Of a DNA stretch of 64,000 bases, positions 11,601 through 21,593 are shown in pieces. The DNA is taken from assembly GCA_020536535.1 (NCBI GenBank), contig JAHLWZ010000852.1, forward strand, positions 1 through 64,000, written 5' to 3'. Both the position numbers and the translations under genes were made by a program. Source of the stretch: Pelomyxa schiedti. Its lineage: Eukaryota; Evosea; Pelobiontida; Pelomyxidae. The notes below the pieces were generated by a model. It had not been told where the DNA came from. It searched no databases and saw only the letters and a list, made by a program, of their open reading frames with translations. Position 1 is the stretch's first letter. Every line of letters starts with the position of its first letter.

Positions 11601-14204
11601 TTATCATCCAATTGACAGAAACAACTATGCCCATGTTACAACCGAACAGGATTAGACAGAAAGTCTCTTGCATACATGTCTGAAAGGAAGTCCATGATCA
11701 CTCCAACATCGTCTCCATGTGAAGGCGATCAGAATTTGAGGCCAAGATCGCCAACAAAAGCAGTCCCCATTCTTACACCACCTCAGTTTTCTTTGCCACT
11801 GCTTCTGCCTTCTCCAAATCTCACTGTACGTTTATGTGTTTCACATGAAATACGTCGAAAAAGTTTGCTCATATCCAATATCACCTAGGTCACACGCACT
11901 AAGCTGATATTTGGAGGTTCTGAACCCTGTGATATAGACAAGGTTTTTTTGTCTTTCTCCAAAAGCAAAACAAATAAACCCAAAGGAAGTCACAGAGACT
12001 TTTGTTGTAAAAAATAACGGGAGTGCAATTTTGGTTTCATTTGTGATTCCCTCTGATGACCGTTACACTTTGGCAATTGATCCACCCCAGTTTGCAATAC
12101 TCAAGGTTTTTTTTTACTTGGTGTAAATCTCATTTTCATCTGATACCTCACTCAACGCAGGGAAAGGAAGTGGAGTTCAAGGCGAAACTAACTGTGCTTT
12201 GCACGACCACCATTGATGCACAGTTTGGGATGATTGCTGCTGGTTGTTATCTTGCCTCCTTTCTCCCTCAATCTCGCTTCTCGTTTTTCCATTTTACATC
12301 CCACTGTTATGATACCACACCCACTTGTTCCAATGCAGACCATAAAACTGGGTTCATGAGTCACAGGAAGACATTGAGCTATTCTGATGCAACATTCTGC
12401 CACTCCATGGGGCTCAGAATAACAACGTGCCTCTCAACTCAGGTGATAATCGTAGTGTTTGATATTTCAAAAGAATTTGAGGGGAAGGGGAAAGTGGGAC
12501 ACGATTTAACAGCAAAAATCACTCGTCACTTTTCAATTTTTTGACTTACAACAATAGCTTGATTACACTGATCTGGTATTTGAGGATAGTATTGGACAAG
12601 GAAGTTTTGCAGCAGTCTGGTTTATATCCTCCTTCCACTTCACGCACCTGCTATTACAATACCCATACTGCCAGTAAAAGACAAACGAATTTTCTCACAT
12701 TATGAAGGAAGGGGAGGTGGCGTTACACACCTGTAGCAATAAAACTTCTTAAAAACCAAAATCCTACTGAGGAAGCATTTGCAGAATTTAAAAGGTTTTT
12801 TCCCTTATTTCCCTTTTTCATTTGATTCACCTTTTTTTTTCAGGGAAGTCAAAGTTCTCACACAACTGAGACACACCCATATTGTAAACTTTATTGGCGC
12901 GTGTGTACATACATCTCAATATTCATTTTCTCACTTCTCAATGATATGATAGTGTAACAATTCCCTCCAAGGTTTTCCCTTTTGCATTAAATAAATGAAA
13001 TACTCACTGCCTCTCTTTTCTTTTTTATACAACTTTTTCCAGCTTTGTATTGTTACGGTGTGCTGACTCTATTATTCTTTCCTTTATTTATTACTTACAA
13101 TGGGTAAAAAGGAATACATGGCACTTGGAAATTTGTCCTCTGTTTTGCATGTAGAGTTTTCTTTCTCTTACACTTTTCCTCATTCAATCAGAAAAATCAG
13201 GACCTTGCCTGGGTCATCAAACTGAAGATTGCCAAAGATATCGCCTTAGGTCAGTGTTTCACCTCCCCATCCCAAATTTTCTTACGGATTCACAAATAGC
13301 AATGTCTTTTTTGGTAAGAGTCTTTTCTTTTCTATTTCCTACCCTCACGATTATGGAAGCATGAAAATCACATTGTGCACCGAGACTTGAAGGTACCGAT
13401 ACTTCTCTCTGTTCAACTAGTAACTTTTCCCCCTTGTAGCCTGACAACAGTATTAATCTTCTTTGTTACTGTAAATTATTTATTCCCTCAACAGTTCTGA
13501 TGGTGTCAATAAACAGGCACTGTGACATAACGTGCAAAGTATAATTTTCCTCTGTCTTTCTGCAATGATAAGCTTCTTCTTGTCAGGTTTCCGATTTTGG
13601 CACATCACGGGCTGTTAGTTCAAGAGGAATGACTGCTGCCTCTCCAGTACTAACTACAACGTCAGTCCGGCAAATGACCGTTCTAATTGGCACACCAATA
13701 TGTGCGTGAGCAATCTAAACTAAACAAGCATACTAATTTTTCACATCTCCCCTGTGGTTTCCTCACTCTCTAGACATGGCCCCAGGTTAAAAATTAAATT
13801 ATCTCGTTCCTCTGGCCTTACAATACACAGAAATTTTATCTGGAACAGAAGACTATGGAATCGAAACCGATGTGTTTAGTTATGGGGTATTACTATGGCA
13901 AATCGTAACCGGATATCCCCCTTACATAAGAATGCAAGATTTCTGTAAGTTCAAGTTGCCTTTTCGTGCCGCTTTTTTACAATTGGTCATAGATACTTTT
14001 GTCATGTCTGGAAAAAGAGAGGAAATTCCTGCAGAAACGCAGCCAGAATATGCCCAATTGATCACTGACTGTTGGCACCAGGACCCGGGAAAGCGTCCTC
14101 GTGTGTTTCTTTGCCCTCTCAATTATGCATTCACTCTTATCAAAACAGCATTTCCCGCCATAGAAAAATTTCTTGAACAGCTTGTGCAAATGCAGGCACT
14201 CTAA
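8668..14204 (+). CDS. Ankyrin-repeat, PapD-like and TKL protein kinase
   Basis: Large multi-exon signalling kinase. The first exon (8668-9686) encodes an Asn run and a GC-rich, Pro/Ser-rich disordered region. Exons from 9732 to about 11066 carry ankyrin repeats (TLLHTAAYAGNSEVV; AAISSGHFDVANLLIEKGA; TGDTALMMA). Further exons give a linker (11115-11422) and, at about 11890-12190, an MSP/PapD-like beta domain (VTRTKLIFGG). The kinase starts near 12558: Gly loop GQGSFAAVW, VAIK lysine, catalytic HRDLKPDN, SDFGTSR, YMAPE, DVFSYGVLLW, and it ends with the TKL-type CWHQDPGKRP motif and stop at 14204. Exons of 15 nt (13043-13057), 14 nt (13300-13313) and 12 nt (13774-13785) lie inside the kinase core. 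The intron 11423-11482 appears to use a GC donor. The catalytic residues are complete. Exon joins around 11480-12560 are less certain. Confidence 0.85.
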
Positions 14205-14345
14205 TCCCCACTCACAACCACCTTCACCATTGTGTTTTATTTATTCCCGTAAATTAAAGAAAAACAGTTTTGTAAAGGCACCATAGCACATAAGCAAGTA
14301 CACAAATACTTCTTGAGCACTGTGTTGAATTGTGGCATCAGGAGA

Positions 14346-15760
14346 TCAGCCCTTCAGAAGTACAACTTGAAGGTCATGTCTCGCATTTCGCTCTAAAGAA
14401 GATAATAAACAATTTTGGTCGCGCTTAAGAGTGCACGACTTTTCGCGTGCGGTGGTGCAGTGTTTTGCTGTGAACGACGTTCGGTGACGCCGTCGTGGCG
14501 AATTTCGCCGCGTTCTCGGCGTGATCAACTTGTGTATTCCATCATGTTGATCATCTAAAGTTCTATTTTTTATCCGTCGTGTTGTGAGGAAAAGTGCATT
14601 GCCGTGTATCCAGGCTCCCTCGTTGGTATATCCTTTCCACTTCGCAAGGTATAACATCCCTCCAGGTACTTCCTTGTGCTCGAGTATCTCTTCAATAACC
14701 TTGCCATGGACCATTCCTTCATGTCCAATGGCCTTTGGTATCAGTGGAGCCTTATCTGGATCATGCCATGGTATAAGATTGTCTTCATGCTCAACTTGTG
14801 GCTCTCCAGACTCTCTGTCTTCTGCAGTGGTAAGCCATGTGTGCTCTCCTATCTTCAAATAGAATGTCCTTGAATGGTGACACTCCTGTCACAGCATTGG
14901 GTGATGCATTATGTGCGTAGGTGATGGCAGGAATCAGTAAATCCCAGTTTACACTGCGACTTCCTGCCTTCTTTCACGCTATTCTCAGCACTGTGCTGAG
15001 CTGCTCAGCTCTGCCAATTATCTGTGGGTGATATGGCGCTGACACGTTGTGCACTGTATTCATCATCTTGTGCAGTCTGTCAAGGACTTTGCTGGTGTTC
15101 TTGATTGTGCCATCATGGCGTTTGATGTTGATTGGTGGTCGTCTGTTAATTCTGTGCTCTACACACCCTTGATCTCTCCAAGCTCTTCCGGCTTTACAGC
15201 AAAGACTCTTCTGTATCGGTTCAACAGTGCCGTGATTACTTCTTTCTCCTCGTGATTCAGGTGTTCACCCACTATCCACTGTATTTATATTTAAAAAAAT
15301 AAAAATAAAAACCCACTGGTCTTCTGTGACCTCTGTGAGCGTACTTTGCGTCATGATTCCTTCTTTGATTGCTGTTTTGCTACGATCTAGCAGAACTATT
15401 TCTCCCTCATGCAGCGCTAGTGGCAGGGCAGCTTTGACCTTGCCAATGCTCCAGCCTGCTATCATTGTATCTTTCCCGCTGTGATAAGACTTCTCCTCTT
15501 CACCTTCGTTAATAGGTGTACTTTGGAACCTCCATGCCATTTAAAGCATCCACAGCTGTGAAGTATGTCACTCTTTGTTCTTACCAATGTGTCACATCTT
15601 AATAGGACTTGATTCTTCACTCTGCGAGCGATTGTGAATGTAATGGGTGGGCTTGAAGTTTTTCACGTTTCACCTTTGTGAACCAGTGGAGTAACCCCAT
15701 ACTCAATGGTAATGCTGGAAATCAAGCTGCTGGAGCGGTACCGTCTTGTCGTGGTTCTAC
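14346..15760 (-). mobile_element. Degenerate Ty3/gypsy retrotransposon remnant
   Basis: Minus-strand fragments of an LTR-retroelement polyprotein, read in order. At about 15540-15170 lies the protease-to-reverse-transcriptase linker and the first part of RT (motif HLNHEEKEVI then RRVFAVKPEELGEI). A frameshift follows. Without any RT catalytic core or RNase H, the frame passes into the end of an integrase core (SAPYHPQ, then TYAHNASPNAVTGVSPF), and then a C-terminal chromodomain (YLAKWKGYTNEGAWI) at about 14690-14600, followed by a basic tail to 14346. A stop codon interrupts the integrase segment near 14978. The copy therefore has a large internal deletion plus point lesions and cannot be autonomous. 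No LTRs were recognised at either side; 15541-15760 holds further decayed linker-like sequence. Confidence 0.85.
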
Positions 15761-15865
15761 GCGTAGATGATGTTGGTATGGCATGACTGGAGGACCTGTC
15801 CCCACATCACACTCCTTTTTGGGGATCCAACATTTTCTCCCTTTCCTTTCAGGAGAGAAATCTTC

Positions 15866-15978
15866 AAAAAAAAAAAGTGGTATACTTCTCGATTTTGCGT
15901 GTCATCCTTGCGCAGGGGCCATGCTAATCTTCTCTGTATTGTTCCAATTTTAACGGATGACCTGGTTTCCCAGGCTCC
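15866..15978 (-). ncRNA. U6: U6 spliceosomal snRNA
   Basis: Reading the minus strand from about 15978 down to a run of T residues (15876-15866) gives a near-complete U6 snRNA. A short 5' stem-loop (CCTGG-GAAA-CCAGG) is followed by the universal core: AAAATTGGAAC, the ACAGAGA box, GATTAGCATGG, the CCCCTGCGCAAGG region that pairs with U4, and GATGACACGCAAA with the 3' part of the internal stem-loop. The T tract is the RNA polymerase III terminator. The core agrees with animal U6 over about 70 nt apart from one base that I noticed, so it looks functional. No clear TATA box is visible 25-30 bp upstream (16003-16010). The exact 5' end is not fixed by the sequence. Confidence 0.95.
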
Positions 15979-16120
15979 GAATACTTAACAGCATTGTCTG
16001 GTTTTCAAAGTAGAAAAAGTCTTACCAGAAAAATTATGGGTTCGGAAAATGTCGCCTTTTTCTGTGACCTACGTGTACTCTGTTTTTTGTACGTAGGATA
16101 GCGCTTTGTTTGCTGTGGTG

Positions 16121-17629
16121 TTAGGCATCCCCCCTCCTGACTCTCTCCAACTTGTCTCCCCGTGATTTGTAGCCTTTGTGCCTGGCAATTCGCTCCGGTA
16201 ACCAGCCATCACGGTCAGCACAGGCAACTAATTCAGGCCAGCCTTTAAGGAGTATATCCACAACATCCTCTGATCGCGAGCCCGCTGCAATGTGAAACGC
16301 GGTCTATTGTACGTGAGTGTAATGGTATATGAAGTCTAAGAAATGAAAGCAAAAAAGCGAAAGGAATGCCACACCTGTCTATAGGTATATTCAGTGCGTG
16401 ATGGGTCTGCTCCGCACTGCAAGAGTAATTCTACCTTGTCGGCAATTAAATGTCATCATTTTCAGTTGTGGGATGTGCCTACCATCTCTTTATTGCCAAA
16501 ATAGCATGCTGTGTGAAGTGGAGTTCTACCAAAGCCTGATCTGTCAATTTGGTTTGGATTAGCACCCGCTTCTAGGAGCACTCTTGCCTGAAAAAATAAA
16601 TTAGTTTCACACTGTAGGGTTGTTGAATGACATGCGTGATGGTACTTCTGCTCTGTGACTGCTGTGACAATAGGGGAAGGGTGGTTGTTGCCACCAATTG
16701 GACCAATCAAACCCGTTGGAAGGAATCGTGCAAGCAACAGCCGGAGGATTCTAGGATCCCTGATGGAATTCCAGACCAGATGTGGAGTTTAGTGGGGCTA
16801 CTTTGCGGAATGGTAGATACACACTCATTCCTCACAGCACATACGAGAGGGGATTGGTGGTGGTCCAAGCATATTTGAGACACTTGGTTTAATGAATGCT
16901 CCCTGTAGAAGTTCAACCCAGGTAAGTGTCCACGTGATATCAAGTAGCAAAAAGGGCTCCTGCTGTCTAAATAGCATGTTCGTTCAAACACCACAGCACC
17001 TCGCCAATCACACACGTCACCATGTACATACTGTGGCAACAGAGGCCCCCCAAACTCTCTCTCATATATCATCTATGCAGGCAGTGAGTACGTGACTTTT
17101 GTTTATTATATAGACTCAATTTCTATTGACCTTGGCTTTTGTTTGAGATAGTATTTCTGCGCAGTTCATTTTTTTTTTTTTTTTCGTTTCGTGTCGTGTA
17201 ATTTAGTTTCGGCTTCATTTTTCTAGGTGGTATTTGGGTGTGGGGTTGTTGTTTTTACCAAGGGCTCACACGAAACAAAGGGCCAGAGAGGGACGTGCAC
17301 ACGGCGGCCCAGTGTCGGCACACGCACATCACGCGAGGGAGGTACCTCACCCCGCACATGCTGAATATCATCGCCAACACATCGGGCGGGACGACCTGGC
17401 CCATAATCACCAGCCCGTTCACGCCGCCGTCCGCGACATCGGCGCAGGCCGCCGTTGGGGACGGCGTGGTTATGGGTGGTGCTGCGGCTGCTGCAGCACT
17501 CGTGGTTCCGGTTGCACTGCTGGTGGAAGAGTCGGCCTCAATCACTGGGGGATCTGTTATCGAGACACTAGTTCCCTGCTGCGGTGCCGTGTCTTGCATC
17601 TCCTCGTCGCCGCCGTTACGGTCAGTCAT
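16121..17629 (-). CDS. F-box protein with ankyrin repeats
   Basis: Predicted substrate adaptor of an SCF-type ubiquitin ligase. The first exon (17270-17629) starts MTDRNGGDEEMQD, has an Ala/Thr-rich disordered stretch, then an F-box (VPPDVLAMIFSMCG...VCRHWAAVC). A 197-bp intron (17073-17269, containing a long T run on the plus strand) joins in frame to MIYEREFGGPLLPQY, the usual sequence after an F-box. The later exons encode ankyrin repeats: SPLVCAVRNEDPRILRLLL, VLLEAGANPNQ, GFGRTPLHTACYFGNKEM, VELLLQCGADPS, QTAFHIAAGSRSEDVV, then a basic C-terminus ending at 16121. The joins at 16785, 16585, 16480 and 16375 were chosen by phase and ankyrin consensus. It sits directly downstream of the kinase-Sel1 gene, about 100 bp away. 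An upstream in-frame ATG at 17671 is possible. Confidence 0.82.
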
Positions 17630-17730
17630 CGTTACTGGAAAAAAGTTCGAAGATACTACAAGCAATTCCAATCACAAAACACGAGAAGCTGCATTTGTTA
17701 TTTACAACTCAGTCCCACCCAAGTGCTGTG

Positions 17731-20700
17731 TCACCAACCCACCCATTTTGTGCACTTCAGAAATAAACTGAGGAACATCAGGTTGGTCTTGGCGTACTCG
17801 CTGCCGGATTCCACTGCCTTCTGGAACAGAGCCTCGGCCCTCCTCAGGTCCTGCGGCACCCCCATGGCGTTCTGGTAGCACAGCCCCAGGTTCCTCGTGG
17901 CCTGGGCGTCCCCCGCGTCGCTGGCCCGCCGGAACAGCTCCGCGGCCCGCTGCCTGTCCCGCTCCACCCCGCGGCCCATCTGGTACCTCACCCCCAGGAT
18001 GTTCATGGCCTCGGAGCACCCCGCCGCCGCCGCCTGGTGGTACAGCCCCAGCGCCCGCCCCACGTCCCTGCCCCCAGGCCCCACCCCCGTGCCGCTCTCG
18101 TAGCACCTGCCCAGCTTGCACAGCGCCGCGGTGCTCCCGGCGTCCGCCGCCTGCTGGAACAGCTGCACCGCCCGGCGGGCGTCCGCGGCCACCCCGCTGC
18201 CGCTGAGGTAGCACGCGCCCAGCCGCACGGTGGCGTTCAGGTCGCCGGCGTCCGATGCCCACTGGAACAGCTGCGCCGCCCGGCCCACGTCCTTGGCGAA
18301 CCCGGTGGTGCCGAAGCGGTAGCACCGGCCGAGGTTGCAGACCGCCTCGGGGTCGCCAGAGTCCGCGGCCTGCTGGAACAGCGCCAGGGCCTTGGCCGTG
18401 TCCTTGGGCACTCCGCTGCCGTTGTAGTGGCATATCCCGAGGTAGTACATCGCCGTGGCGTAGCCGGATTCCGCGGCCCGGCGGAACAGCGAGACCCCGG
18501 CGTTGATGTCCGGGGGTACGCCCACTCCTTTGGCGTGGTACACTCCAAAGGTGCACATGGCCCTGACATCGGCTGATGAAGCTGCCTCGCTGTAAAGCGT
18601 AAAGGCCAGAACGGTATTCCTTGCCACGCCGGTGCCGCTGTAGTAGCAGTTCGCGAGGTAGTAAGTGCCACGGCTGTAGTTTTTATCAGAAGCCAGCTGG
18701 AAAAGCGGCACTGATTTGCTGGGGTCTCTGTCCATGCCTCCGAGCCCTGCGAGATAGCAGGAACCAAGATTGCATATGGAGGAAGCCAACCAATGGATTG
18801 GTTCGGTTCTGGCCTTCCGTGGAACAGGCTTTTTGGAAACCAGTTCATTCCAAAGGGAGGCACTTGATCCTTTCTCCGAGCAGCATGTTTCCCATAACGC
18901 AACAAAGTATAGGCAAGCCCAGGTCTGGTCATTCTCCAAGGAAGGTGTTGACTGCCGGGCACTATCTGTGGATGCTGCTAAAATTAGCTCAGACCACTCC
19001 TCAATAACATCAGTGCCCCCGGGCTCCTTATCCCTGGATGCTAGAGATTTGTAGCTCGACAACACAGACATGCAATAGACCCTCAATGATTGAATGGAGG
19101 AGGAGAAGGCACGAGGAAAGATTGGCAAGAGGTTTTTGGGGATACGTTGGTGGAGATCAACCTGGATGTGGCAGACACACTGTACACAATAAAGAAACAG
19201 TAAAGCAGGAAGGTAACAGAACTCCTGCTGGAGGTTCTTGGAGTCTATATTAAAGTTAGTTCTAAATAATGACAGGATAAATACCTTCACCATTGCGAGG
19301 ACATTCAAACATCGAGTACGCATCTGAAACGAGCCCAAGAGCACAGTCAATATTCCCGTTCTCCAACTGGAAAAGACCCTCCATCATTTTTTTGTTTCGT
19401 GGATTCTGTCCATCTGTTTTCTCACAACAGCACCATCAGGAAAAAGCAATTATAATTGAGAGAGTGAAAGATTACATGCGCAAGTGGTGAGCTTTTCACT
19501 CCACATTTGATCGTAATGGTTTTGAAGTGAACATGAATCAATTACAGTCCTCAAGAAAATGGATGACGATGTGGAGGCCTTTTCCAAAAGTAATTTCATA
19601 TTCCTCTGGTGGTCAGACCCTTGATGTGATAGGTGCCTTGTCCAGATTGCACTTAAGACTAGTTCGGGGAGAGTTGTTCTATGAGAGTTATTGATTAGGG
19701 CTCTCATGAATTCCACAGCTGTGGATGTGAATGAGGCCTCCCCTGCAAGGGCTGCGCAAATTCCTCTTATCACACTTTTATCGAGTGTGATTGATCCAAG
19801 TTGATTACCTCCAGAAGAGGAGTACAAATAATGAAGCACCAACATTGCTGGTGAAAAGAGGGGTTCAACTTCCAGGGCTTTGTGGAGAGTGTCCGCACAA
19901 GCCTCAGTTGAATCACCAGATAGAATTTGACACATTGCCTTTGATGTCAGTGTACCTGATTTGGTAAAACAATCAATTGAGTTTGAGGGGCAAGTTTCAG
20001 GAGATTTTCAACCTGCATCAGGTTTTAAAGGCTGAGTGCAAGTGTAAAAGGAGTGGAGTTCACTTAGACTTGGTGCTTCAAGATTTGACAAGATATCCGA
20101 TGCTTCCAAAAGAGACATTCTTTTTCCTGGGTCAAACTGAAGTAGTGCCCGGACAAGGTTGCAAAACTCTTGTGGGAATGCTGGTGGTTTCATGGGAAAC
20201 AGGTCCTTGTTTTCAAAGGAAAATGAAATTTGCCCTCTTGGACCGTAAGCTGCAGGGTAACCAGGAAGTGGATGCTGTCCACACATTGCCAGTTCAAACA
20301 GAATACAACCCAGTTCAAATGATGGTTGCTGTTTTGTATTTGGAAGACCATTTCATAAATAACAAAGACTGCCAATACAGGTACCTTCTCACTACTCAGG
20401 AGTGAGCATTGATCTGGGTTCTGTGTATATTGTTCAATTCCATTGAGAATCTCGGGTGCTACGTGAGTCGGATTACTCACGTATCCCGTAAAACACCCAG
20501 TTTCTCTCTCAAATGAATCATTTCGAAATTGAATGGCGCAGCCAAGGTCCACCAAAATGGCTCGCTCCCTATTCTGGTTTTTTTTGGATTAGATTGGTGT
20601 TATACAGTAGCCCAAATGATTTTTTGGGTGGTGCAATAACACACAGAAGATGTAACAATGTTTGCCAACGTCATGTCAAAGTGAATGGTGTGGCTATTGA

Positions 20701-21512
20701 AAAGATGAACAATTGCAGCGCAAATATCTCTGGAAAACTTGTGAACAATGCACCATGGTGTTGTCTTTTGGACAGGTTGGTTTTTCAAAAACTGTTCCAG
20801 TGTTTCTGATTGATGGTGCTGAAGAACAACACAAATGCATGTAGGTAGCTCCTTTAGTGGAGGTGGAAGGTAGTTTTGTGGGAGATTGTCTGTGAAGTGG
20901 CAGAAATACTCTACAATATTGGCATGGGGGTCTATTTTGGACAAAATAGTGCACTCATTCTGAAAGGGAAAAAAGGTTAACACTTGAGCAAAATAGCTGG
21001 GAGAGAAAGGAACCTCCAAGAAATTTGGTGCAGCTGCGCCATGTTGATACGGCATTGCCTTAAGCACATACGACTGGTCTCTGAACAGTTCAGGATGTCC
21101 CTCCCCAATACACTTAACTTCGAACACCAGTTCTTTTTTGTGTAAGAAAAAAGAAGAAGAGAAGAAAGGGAAAAAAGAAAGAAAGAAAAAAAAATTGAAG
21201 CTTGAAACTGGGATTTAATCGAGAACCATTTGTGCCATTGCACAACTGCCGCACCAGCGTGAAGTTTCTACCAACCACGCTCAACGACGTTCCGTTATGC
21301 GAATCGCTCGCCGCAGTTTGTGCCGTTTCGTTTGCGGTTGCGGTTGCGGCGTCGGCGTCGGCCAACTTCGCGAAGAATCCACGGCGTCGCCGCAGCGCCA
21401 AGTGAAACGCGTCGAACCCAACCACGCAGCCTTCCGTTGTCCCACAATGAGGTTCTTCTGGTGGCTCTCGCTGCGGGGGTGGTGGTTGCTGTGGCTCATT
21501 GACACCCCCCAT
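17731..21512 (-). CDS. Divergent protein kinase fused to Sel1 repeats
   Basis: One minus-strand gene. The N-terminus (MGGVNEPQQPPPPQREPP) is proline-rich. A kinase-like domain follows: weak Gly loop (LCNGTNELVFEV), VLKAMPY for the lysine strand, HFDMTLAN where HRDxxxxN is usual, VDLGCAI for DFG, and THVAPEIL for the APE motif. A helical middle region (AMCQILSGDSTEACADTLHK onward) joins the kinase part in phase across the intron near 19950-20000. The C-terminal half consists of about ten Sel1-like repeats of 36-38 residues (for example AMYYLGICHYNGSGVPKD), made of paired helices and used for protein binding. The repeat part (about 17790-18640) is far more GC-rich than the rest. The R-to-F change in HRD and the poor Gly loop suggest atypical or weak activity, although the Asp, Asn and DLG metal residues remain. 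Confidence 0.83.
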
Positions 21513-21593
21513 CAGGCGGTTTTTTTTGTTTTTCGTCAACCGCACAATAAAGGGGAATGTTTCAAGTCTCATCAGGCAATCACCCAAAAGATA

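Noticed and set aside
17702-18576. Several long open frames on both strands in the Sel1 block
   Set aside because: High GC removes stops in all frames; only one minus frame gives the repeated Sel1 consensus.
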